Source of the DNA: a bacterium
GTDB taxonomy: Bacteria > Margulisbacteria > Marinamargulisbacteria > GCA-2716485 > GCA-002719695
Reading direction: 5' to 3'
Length of the DNA: 45,490 bases
NCBI GenBank assembly: GCA_002716725.1
Contig: PBBX01000036.1
Span: 1 to 45,490, forward strand
The position numbers and the translations under genes are program-made. Below are positions 18,479 to 24,882 of this stretch, piece by piece. Each line of letters begins with the position of its first letter. The first letter of the stretch is position 1. The notes beneath the pieces were generated by a model that saw only the letters and a list, made by a program, of their open reading frames with translations, was not told the origin of the DNA and did not search any database.

Positions 18479-18567
18479 TATTTCTTATTAGCTTTCATTC
18501 GTTTACCATATTTTTTATATTTATGTTTTCTCATTTTTTTTCGTCTTTTTTTGATTAAACTTCCCAT
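18478..18567 (-). CDS. Tiny bS22/mS38-like (AURKAIP1/COX24 domain) ribosomal protein
   Basis: A 29-codon gene: MGSLIKKRRKKMRKHKYKK, then YGKRMKANKK. The pattern MGSxxKKRRKxMxKxKxKKxxKRxR is the AURKAIP1/COX24 signature. That family includes bS22 of actinobacterial small subunits and mitochondrial mS38, which bind 16S/12S rRNA near the decoding region. It has one of the best Shine-Dalgarnos in the window (GGGAGGTGAGT directly before ATG), as expected for an abundant ribosomal protein. Its stop overlaps the MEMO1-like start by one base. dciA lies 14 bp upstream on the same strand. The gene is easily missed because of its size. Confidence 0.85.
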   Translation of the reverse strand: MGSLIKKRRKKMRKHKYKKYGKRMKANKK

Positions 18568-18581
18568 ACTCACCTCCCATA

Positions 18582-18926
18582 TCAGCGGCCGATCATATTA
18601 TCATAATTTTTTCTTAGAGCATACTGTCTTTTTGTTATTTCTTTTTTGGTTTCATTCATTACTAATTTAAGAGATTTTATTTTTTTGGGGCTAGCATAGT
18701 TATTTATATTCTCTATTACTTTTTGCTCATACAGTGTTATTTCTGAATACCAACAAGGGTTATTAATAGCAATAAAACACTGATCTTTTTTTATATAATT
18801 AAACTGTAGATTTTTTGCTAAAACAGCTCCCACTATTTTTTTCCACTTTTTTCTTACTGTATATGAAACCTTTAAATCCTGCATAATATCTGTATTTTGA
18901 TCTAAATATATACTTGCCTTATCCAT
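18582..18926 (-). CDS. dciA: DciA-type replicative helicase loader (DUF721)
   Basis: A 114-residue DUF721 protein. The N-terminal helix carries the KKWKKIVGAVLAKNLQF motif, followed by short strands (QCFIAINNPCWYSEITLYEQKVIENIN) typical of the KH-like DciA fold. DciA loads or operates DnaB in bacteria without DnaC or DnaI. The start overlaps the recF end by 8 bp, giving the order dnaN-recF-dciA seen in many genomes. The C-terminal tail ends MIGR. Confidence 0.85.
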   Translation of the reverse strand: MDKASIYLDQNTDIMQDLKVSYTVRKKWKKIVGAVLAKNLQFNYIKKDQCFIAINNPCWYSEITLYEQKVIENINNYASPKKIKSLKLVMNETKKEITKRQYALRKNYDNMIGR

Positions 18927-20001
18927 AGGCTATTTCTCCATTTTGAATCGATACGACTTGCTCATCATAACTTAAAAACAACGATTCCTTTCGGGTTGTT
19001 GCATAAAATAATTGCATATTTTTTTTCATATACGTTAATAACTTCTGTTTATTGTCATCATCTATTTCAGCAAATGTATCATCTAATAATAAACAAACAA
19101 GCGTTTTTTTTTCTTTTAGTCTGTTTATTTGCGCCAGTCTAAATAAAATAGCAAAACACCGATTTATGCCTCTCGAAAAAAAATCAAATATGTGTTTTTT
19201 GTTTATCGACAAAGAAAAATCATCTCTTTGTGGCCCAGAAAGCGTGTATTTTAAAATTTTTTCTTTTTCCGTATCTGCTTCTAATGTTTTATAAAAAGCC
19301 TCTTCATAGCTTTCCTGACCTGTTTGTATTATACGCTTAATATCGTAGGAAACCTCAACGTTATCATCTAATATCATTATCTCTTGTTTTGCCCTATTGA
19401 TTTCGTTCTCTATATCTTTTAAGGCTTCTTCTCTTTTTTTAACAAGTATCGCCCCACGTTTTGCTAATGTTTCATTGAGTGTTTTTATCAAGACTAAGTC
19501 ACACTGTTCTTGTTTTAAGTATTTATTCTTTTGTTTTAATACGGTTTCATATTCTTTTAATAACACCTCATACTCTTGGCTTTGTAAACAACAAAATTTA
19601 TCTAATAATTTTCTTCTAAAACCTGGGTCTTTTTGAAAAATATGTAAAGCATCAGCGGATATATAGTCACAAAAATGTGTTTTTAATTGGTTTTTTTTTA
19701 TACTTTTTGCGTTTTTTAAAATCTCTTTTTGTCCATTACGTTTGTATCGTATATAGCGTCTTTCTTTCTCTTTTTCGTTTATATCAATTCCAATAAAACA
19801 CTCTTCTTTTTCTTCTTGCATCACCTTGTCTAGATCCTCCTGAATAGGCGATTTAAACTCTATAGCAAGTGAGATCGCTTCTAATATAGAGGTTTTCCCC
19901 TGATTATTATCACCATAAATGAAACAATGTTTTTTATCTAATAAATCGATCACTATTTCGTTTAAATTTCGAACTTGCTTTATCCATACCTTTTGGATCA
20001 T
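18919..20001 (-). CDS. recF: RecF recombination mediator ATPase
   Basis: RecF is an SMC/ABC-type ATPase that helps load RecA at gapped DNA. It is 360 residues long. Walker A is GDNNQGKTSILEAI at ~31-44. A Lys/Glu-rich coiled-coil middle (~130-220) is followed by the signature LSGPQRDDFSLSI and by Walker B LLLDDTFAEIDDDNKQKL. The signature region FFSRGINRCFAILFRLA is a variant of the usual LSxGQQ-type motif. It starts 15 bp after dnaN and overlaps dciA at its 3' end. Confidence 0.95.
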   Translation of the reverse strand: MIQKVWIKQVRNLNEIVIDLLDKKHCFIYGDNNQGKTSILEAISLAIEFKSPIQEDLDKVMQEEKEECFIGIDINEKEKERRYIRYKRNGQKEILKNAKSIKKNQLKTHFCDYISADALHIFQKDPGFRRKLLDKFCCLQSQEYEVLLKEYETVLKQKNKYLKQEQCDLVLIKTLNETLAKRGAILVKKREEALKDIENEINRAKQEIMILDDNVEVSYDIKRIIQTGQESYEEAFYKTLEADTEKEKILKYTLSGPQRDDFSLSINKKHIFDFFSRGINRCFAILFRLAQINRLKEKKTLVCLLLDDTFAEIDDDNKQKLLTYMKKNMQLFYATTRKESLFLSYDEQVVSIQNGEIAYG

Positions 20002-20016
20002 AACTGTTAGTTAATG

Positions 20017-21144
20017 TTAGCTTTGGTAATCCGCTGTTCTTATTGGCATGATGATATAAACAAAGTCTTCATTTTCTTCTACTGTTATTTTGCAAGGGCT
20101 TAATTCATTGTTAAATGCTAACTGTATATCGTCTGTATTAACGGTTTTTATTACATCTAATAATAATCTAATATTAAAGGCGATCTTAACATCCTCTTCA
20201 CCGGAAATCCTTTCTAAGCTTACCTCTTCTTTAAAATCACCTAAGCCTTTTGCATTTGCAAAAATAGCAACCTTTTCTTTATCAAATGAAAAGCGAACAA
20301 CGTTATTTGATGCGGTCGCTATTAAGGCGGCTCTTTCTGCTGCGGCTAAAAACTCTTCTCTTTTTACTTTAAAGCGATTACCTGTTTCTTCTGGTATTAC
20401 TTGTTTGTAGTTTGGAAATTGACCTTGAATAATACGAGAAATTAAAATAAATTCTTCCATTTTAAATGCAATTTGGTTTTCAGAAATTGTAATATTAACC
20501 TCTTTATCTCCTTCAATATTTTGTAGTATCCGGTTGAGTTCGCTCACGGCTTTATAGGGAATAATAGACTCAAAGGTTTGTTCAAATGGCGGAATAGTAT
20601 GACTTTTTAGTGCTAAGCGATAGCCATCGGTTGCCACAAATAAAAGGGTGTCTTGATTATTTTTTACTAAAATTCCATTTAAAAATTGTTTGGTTTCATC
20701 ATGTGATACGGCGATCAGTGTGTGTCTAATCAAGCTCTGTAAATCGCTTACGTTTAATGAAAAATTGAATCCTTCATCAATACTTGGAAACACAGGATAA
20801 TCTTGTGTATGTGATCCTAAAATATCAAAATCTACTTTTTCTCCTTTTATCGATAATTTTTGTGTTTCATCTACAGATATTAGCACAGCCTTATCATCTA
20901 TTTTAGAAAAGATACTACTTAATGTTTTTGCTTTTACTAAGACACTTCCTTCAGAAACAGCATCTTCTATCATAATGCCATTTTCAATCCCAATTTCTAA
21001 ATTATTACCACGTAATTTTAGGTGAGTTCCTTTAAGTTCTAAAAAAATATTTTCTAGAACAGGCAATGATGATTTTTGAGAAACTGCTTTTTCAACAACA
21101 GCAATGCTTTGTTTTAATTTGTCCGCTTTACATTTAAATTGCAT
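20017..21144 (-). CDS. dnaN: DNA polymerase III sliding clamp (beta subunit)
   Basis: Beta clamp, 375 residues of three repeated domains. The N-terminus is MQFKCKADKLKQSIAVVEKAV. Conserved features include LFVATDGYRLALKSHT, the domain-3 hydrophobic pocket region and the C-terminal VYIIMPIRT. A good Shine-Dalgarno (TAGGAGATACCT) precedes the ATG. It is separated from dnaA by a 339-bp spacer with origin-like features and a terminator, so it probably has its own promoter. A TATAAT lies at 21173-21178 on the minus strand, though no convincing -35 accompanies it. Confidence 0.97.
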   Translation of the reverse strand: MQFKCKADKLKQSIAVVEKAVSQKSSLPVLENIFLELKGTHLKLRGNNLEIGIENGIMIEDAVSEGSVLVKAKTLSSIFSKIDDKAVLISVDETQKLSIKGEKVDFDILGSHTQDYPVFPSIDEGFNFSLNVSDLQSLIRHTLIAVSHDETKQFLNGILVKNNQDTLLFVATDGYRLALKSHTIPPFEQTFESIIPYKAVSELNRILQNIEGDKEVNITISENQIAFKMEEFILISRIIQGQFPNYKQVIPEETGNRFKVKREEFLAAAERAALIATASNNVVRFSFDKEKVAIFANAKGLGDFKEEVSLERISGEEDVKIAFNIRLLLDVIKTVNTDDIQLAFNNELSPCKITVEENEDFVYIIMPIRTADYQS

Positions 21145-21171
21145 AGGTATCTCCTAAATGAATGGTTTGAC

Positions 21172-21380
21172 TATTATAATATTATTAATTTTAAATAATT
21201 TAAATATATTATCGTCATAGTAGGGGGGTGTTAATAAGTGTATAATTTATATTTCTGTTCATATATCGGTTAAATATGGGGGTATAAAAAAATAATAATA
21301 TCGGGAACTTTGGGGATAAAGAAAATATTATAAAAAATTTTTCACATCTATTCACATCTATTCACAGTTTTTTCACGTGT
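21172..21380. other. Candidate oriC part 1: A/T-only stretch and phased DnaA-box-like repeats
   Basis: In the dnaA-dnaN spacer, 21172-21212 is 41 bp of only A and T, a plausible duplex-unwinding element. At 21338-21366 three DnaA-box-like 9-mers sit exactly 10 bp apart: TTTTTCACA (21338-21346), CTATTCACA (21348-21356) and CTATTCACA (21358-21366). A fourth TTCAC begins at 21372. CTATTCACA is the complement of TGTGAATAG, two changes from the consensus TGTGGATAA. The plus strand is C-rich to the left and G-rich to the right of this spacer, as expected at an origin. Confidence 0.65.
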
Positions 21381-21410
21381 TATTAAGACTATAGAGATTA
21401 GTGTATAGAT

Positions 21411-21479
21411 AAAAAAAAGAACGATTTTTTTGTGAATGGCGGGTTTTGTTTTATATTTGTAGAGCATAATCGTTCTTTT
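21411..21479 (-). terminator. Rho-independent terminator of dnaA
   Basis: Just after the dnaA stop, 12-bp perfect inverted arms (21468-21479 AATCGTTCTTTT with 21415-21426 AAAAGAACGATT) flank a 41-nt loop. On the minus strand the distal arm runs into a tract of eight T. The loop is long, so strength is uncertain. Confidence 0.6.
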
Positions 21480-21483
21480 ATGC

Positions 21484-22815
21484 TTAATCTTGTTTTATAT
21501 TTGTAATAAGGATATTAATAATATTTTTAAGGTTACTATCGCTTTTAATCATTGATTTAATTTTGTCACAGGCATGCATTACGGTTGTATGATCTCGATT
21601 ACCAAAACTTTCCCCTATTTTTGGTAAAGACATGTTTGTAAGTTCTCTGGCAAGATACATGCAAATTTGACGCGCATGTGCAATGTCTTTGGTTCTACTT
21701 TTTGAAGCTAGTTCCGTTGACGATACATTAAAATAATCTCCTACTTTTTTTTGAATGGTTGTAATCGTTAGAGGTTTCTCTTTTTTTATGCCAACTAAAT
21801 CACGTATTACGGTGCTTGCTATGTTTAGTGTTACCTCTGTATTTAACAAGGATGCATAGGCAAAAATTCGTGTTAAGGCACCTTCCATTTCTCTAACATT
21901 TGTTGGGATTTGTGTTGCAATAAAATGAAGAATTTCATCGGTTATTTCATAGTTGTTTAGTTCTGCTTTTTGTTGAAGGATAGCAATTCGTGTTTCTAAA
22001 TCAGGCGCTTGGATATCTGCTATTAGACCCCATTCAAATCGTGTGCGGAGTCTATCTTCTAATGTTGGTATTTCTTTTGGTGGTCTGTCTGATGTTAATA
22101 TAATTTGTTTACTTAAATTATATAAATCGTTGAAGGTATGAAAAAACTCTTCTTGTGTTTGTTCTTTTCCTGCTAAAAAATGGACATCATCTACTAATAA
22201 CACATCAACAGTTCGGTATTTTTGCCTAAATTTTTCTACAGCTCTCATTTTTATGGCATTAATTAAGTCGTTTGTAAATTTTTCACAAGAAACTAATTTT
22301 ACGGTTAGTTTTTTTTCATTTTGTATGGAATTTCCAATACCATGTAATAAATGTGTTTTTCCTAAGCCGACAGGCCCATATATAAAGAGGGGGTTATATG
22401 CTTGTGCAGGTGCTTTTGATACGGCTTCTGATGATGCAAATGCAAATCTATTATTATCTCCGATGATAAAGCTTTCTAAGGTGTATTTTGGATTAAATGA
22501 TGTTTCTTTGATAGTGTCTGTTGGTTGGTTTTTATTAAACATTTGTAATTGTAAGGGTTCGTTTTTTTTGGATTCTTCTTTTTCGTTAACAATGTAATCT
22601 ATAATAATTTCATAAGAGATGTCATCACAGTTTTCTCTAATAATTGGCTCACATTTATCTTTTATCCATTCTTTAGAAAATAAATTTGGAACTTCTATCG
22701 TTAATATATTTTTTTCAAAGGATTTGGGTGTTGCTGAGGATATTAATGTTTGGTATCCAGCACCGGATAGGTTTTCTTTTAAGCATCCTGTGATTTGTTC
22801 CCATAATTGCATCAT
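21484..22815 (-). CDS. dnaA: Chromosomal replication initiator DnaA
   Basis: DnaA binds oriC, opens the duplex and recruits the helicase. It is 443 residues long. Domain I (~1-75; LWEQITGCLKENLSGAGYQTLI) and a short domain II precede the AAA+ domain with Walker A GPVGLGKTHLLHGIGN and Walker B DVLLVDDVHFLAGKEQTQEEF. Sensor motifs follow (LTSDRPPKEIPTLEDRLRTRFEWGL). Domain IV carries the DNA-binding signature IGESFGNRDHTTVMHACDKI. The Shine-Dalgarno AAAGGAG lies 11 nt before the start, and a DnaA box (22818-22826) sits between them. DnaA boxes within its promoter suggest autoregulation. Confidence 0.98.
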   Translation of the reverse strand: MMQLWEQITGCLKENLSGAGYQTLISSATPKSFEKNILTIEVPNLFSKEWIKDKCEPIIRENCDDISYEIIIDYIVNEKEESKKNEPLQLQMFNKNQPTDTIKETSFNPKYTLESFIIGDNNRFAFASSEAVSKAPAQAYNPLFIYGPVGLGKTHLLHGIGNSIQNEKKLTVKLVSCEKFTNDLINAIKMRAVEKFRQKYRTVDVLLVDDVHFLAGKEQTQEEFFHTFNDLYNLSKQIILTSDRPPKEIPTLEDRLRTRFEWGLIADIQAPDLETRIAILQQKAELNNYEITDEILHFIATQIPTNVREMEGALTRIFAYASLLNTEVTLNIASTVIRDLVGIKKEKPLTITTIQKKVGDYFNVSSTELASKSRTKDIAHARQICMYLARELTNMSLPKIGESFGNRDHTTVMHACDKIKSMIKSDSNLKNIINILITNIKQD

Positions 22816-22817
22816 CT

Positions 22818-23012
22818 TGTTGATAACTCCTTTGTATATTTAAAATTATCCACAATTTATACACATATTTCAATGATGATGACTTTCTTTTTTTGTTTTC
22901 CCTTTCTTTTTTATATTTAAGTATAGAATTAGTGGTAATTTTTTTTTTTTTTGAGCTTAGCTAACTAGAAAACTAATTTTATCCACAAAGTTATCAACAG
23001 GTATGTTGACAA
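22818..23012. other. Candidate oriC part 2: DnaA box cluster upstream of dnaA
   Basis: Five strong 9-mers are visible: TTATCAACA on the minus strand (22818-22826), TTATCCACA perfect (22846-22854), TTATACACA (22857-22865), TTATCCACA perfect (22979-22987) and TTATCAACA (22991-22999). A near-match, TTGTCAACA on the minus strand, lies at 23004-23012. The last three are spaced 12-13 bp apart. A 14-T run lies at 22939-22952. With the spacer on the other side of dnaA this makes a bipartite, Bacillus-like origin. Confidence 0.75.
22845..22873 (-). promoter_or_regulatory. dnaA promoter overlapped by DnaA boxes
   Basis: On the minus strand a TTGAAA -35 (22868-22873) and a GATAAT -10 (22845-22850) are separated by exactly 17 bp; each hexamer matches consensus at 5 of 6 positions. 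Two DnaA boxes (22846-22854 and 22857-22865) cover the -10 and the spacer, which fits repression by DnaA. Confidence 0.65.
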
Positions 23013-23038
23013 GCTGTATATAATTTGTTTTTTTTCCT

Positions 23039-23629
23039 TTAAATATGTTTAAGAACGGTTTTTATGGATGTTTCGATGGGATCAGTTTCAGAGATTTGAT
23101 GGGTAGCTTTTGTAATTAGATTTTTTGTTTCTTCTTTTGTATAACCTAATGTTTTTAATGCAAGTGTTAAATCATCAATGTAGGCATTGTTTGTAAACGG
23201 ATGTGATTTAGTATTGCTTGTTTCTATCATGTTTAATTTATCTTTTAATTCTATGATAAGTCTTTCAGCCATTTTTTTTCCAACACCTGAGATACTTACT
23301 AAGCTACTAATATTGTTGCTATAAATAGCGTGAGCTAAGTCTTGAATGGTTTGTTCGGATAAAATTTTGATGGCAACTTTTGGGCCAACACCAGATACGC
23401 TTGTTAATTTCTGAAAAAACTCTTTTTCTTGAATCGATAAAAAGCCAAATAAGATTTGCTGATCTTCTCTTACATGAAAATAGGTGAATAATTGAAGAGG
23501 GTTTCCTAAAGGAGGTAAGGTTTGTTGATAGGATGATGGGATAATAATTTGATACCCGATTCCATTAACGTCGATGATGATAGAGTCTGATAGTATATTA
23601 ACAAGGGATCCTTTAATCTGATAAATCAT
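23039..23629 (-). CDS. ruvA: Holliday junction complex subunit RuvA
   Basis: RuvA tetramers hold the four-way junction for the RuvB motor. It is 196 residues long. The N-terminal OB domain (MIYQIKGSLVNILSDSIIIDVNGIGYQI) is followed by two helix-hairpin-helix motifs: FFQKLTSVSGVGPKVAIKIL at ~70-90 and ISSLVSISGVGKKMAERLIIELK at ~105-127. A flexible linker leads to the C-terminal RuvB-binding three-helix domain (DDLTLALKTLGYTKEET). ruvB is not in this window; ruvC lies 15 kb away. Confidence 0.97.
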   Translation of the reverse strand: MIYQIKGSLVNILSDSIIIDVNGIGYQIIIPSSYQQTLPPLGNPLQLFTYFHVREDQQILFGFLSIQEKEFFQKLTSVSGVGPKVAIKILSEQTIQDLAHAIYSNNISSLVSISGVGKKMAERLIIELKDKLNMIETSNTKSHPFTNNAYIDDLTLALKTLGYTKEETKNLITKATHQISETDPIETSIKTVLKHI

Positions 23630-23679
23630 CAGATGTAGTATACAGTGTTTGTTAATGTGATGTAAAATATAAATACATT

Positions 23680-24069
23680 ATGCCTACATTATTTACAAAA
23701 ATTATTAATAAAGAAATTCCTTCATTTTGTATTAAGGAAGATGAACGCTATTATGCGTTTTTAGATATTAGGCCTATTTCGCCAGGACACACACTTGTGA
23801 TTCCAAAGATAGAAATAGATTGTTTTTATGATTTACCAGATGATTATATTGGAGATCTTTTTGTGTTTGCTAAGCCTATTGTAAAGGCCATTGAAGCCGT
23901 TGTTGATTGCCAACGGGTGGGTAGTATGATTGCTGGTTTAGAGGTTCCTCATGCTCATCTTCATTTGGTTCCCATTATTACAATGGAACGGTTTAGTTTT
24001 TCTTTTGCAACCGAAGCTAGCTTAGACTCTTTAGCTACGATGCATAAAAAAATTTGTAACAGGATGTAA
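23680..24069 (+). CDS. HIT-family nucleotide hydrolase
   Basis: A 129-residue histidine-triad protein of the HINT/HIT branch. It starts PTLFTKIINKEIPSF, with YAFLDIRPISPGHTLVIPK in the middle. The triad HAHLHLVPI sits at residues 91-99 (catalytic H91, H93, H95). Such enzymes hydrolyse nucleoside phosphoramidates or dinucleotides. It is slightly longer at the C-terminus than minimal HINT proteins. It is divergent from ruvA across only 50 bp. No Shine-Dalgarno is visible; a TAAAAT (23663-23668) ends 11 nt before the ATG. Confidence 0.93.
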   Translation: MPTLFTKIINKEIPSFCIKEDERYYAFLDIRPISPGHTLVIPKIEIDCFYDLPDDYIGDLFVFAKPIVKAIEAVVDCQRVGSMIAGLEVPHAHLHLVPIITMERFSFSFATEASLDSLATMHKKICNRM

Positions 24070-24230
24070 TTTTTTCTTTACAAAATTGTTTTTGATTTGT
24101 TTTTGTTAACAAATTTGTTGTTAGTAAGAAATAGGATTATTGTTTTTTTTATATAATTTTTAATATAAACGATGTTTTGGCATGGTATTTGTTTTAAATA
24201 AATTAAGAAACAAGTTAAGGAAGGTTTTTT

Positions 24231-24863
24231 ATGTCATTTACCCTATTCTCCGGGGCAATATTACCCAGAGCAACATTGCCGAAAGATATCGCTGAAAAGC
24301 CTTCTGGTTCGCTGTCGCCTGAGTTTTATGTTGGATCGCCAGATGGTTACATAGACCACGAGAGGCGTGAGATGTTGCAGAATTATTTCGAGGCACTTAG
24401 GTATTTTGACGAAAAAATTTCGATAGTTAACGAGCTTAAAGAAAATTCAATTGATATTAGTGGAGGTTCTGTTTTTCAGACTGCTTTGGCGGATTCAATA
24501 GATAGAACTATTTTTTCTATTTATGACTTAGTAGTATTTCTGATACCTATTGCAGGAGATGTGCTTCCATTAGATACTAGTGAAAGTGATGACGCAGATT
24601 TAGCCGAAACAGGAAATAAAGATACTAAGCAAAATGAGGCTAGAAATAATACAGTCTACGCTTTACCTAAAGCAGATAAATTGAAAAAATTAGCTGAGTT
24701 ACAAAAAGCAGTGAATGATTTACAACATACTTATGATAATCCTGATTATGTTTCTGGTTCTCAAAAACATGTTTTAAACAGCAAAGAAATAAGCATTTTG
24801 TTGACCAATGCACGGGCAGTTTATGTTTATTTAGATAGATTGTGTGGGGGGAGGGGGAAATAA
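24231..24863 (+). CDS. Orphan protein of unknown function
   Basis: A 210-residue protein that I do not recognise. It is mostly helical and acidic. Residues ~43-70 form an amphipathic helix (HERREMLQNYFEALRYFDEK). Residues ~86-108 include a hydrophobic run (DLVVFLIPIAGDVLP) that is too interrupted for a sure membrane segment. Residues ~115-145 are a charged low-complexity linker (SESDDADLAETGNKDTKQN). Residues ~150-175 look coiled-coil (KADKLKKLAELQKAVNDL). There is no signal peptide. A good Shine-Dalgarno (TTAAGGAAGG) precedes the ATG. Its first ~200 bases are visibly richer in G and C and less T-skewed than neighbouring genes, which may indicate recent acquisition. Confidence 0.7.
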   Translation: MSFTLFSGAILPRATLPKDIAEKPSGSLSPEFYVGSPDGYIDHERREMLQNYFEALRYFDEKISIVNELKENSIDISGGSVFQTALADSIDRTIFSIYDLVVFLIPIAGDVLPLDTSESDDADLAETGNKDTKQNEARNNTVYALPKADKLKKLAELQKAVNDLQHTYDNPDYVSGSQKHVLNSKEISILLTNARAVYVYLDRLCGGRGK

Positions 24864-24882
24864 TAGGATCAGTAATTTTGGG

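Noticed and set aside
21369-21384. TTTTTCACGTGTTATT resembling parS in the dnaA-dnaN spacer
   Set aside because: Only the left half and core match; five of 16 positions differ, so it is better explained as part of the TTCAC repeat array.
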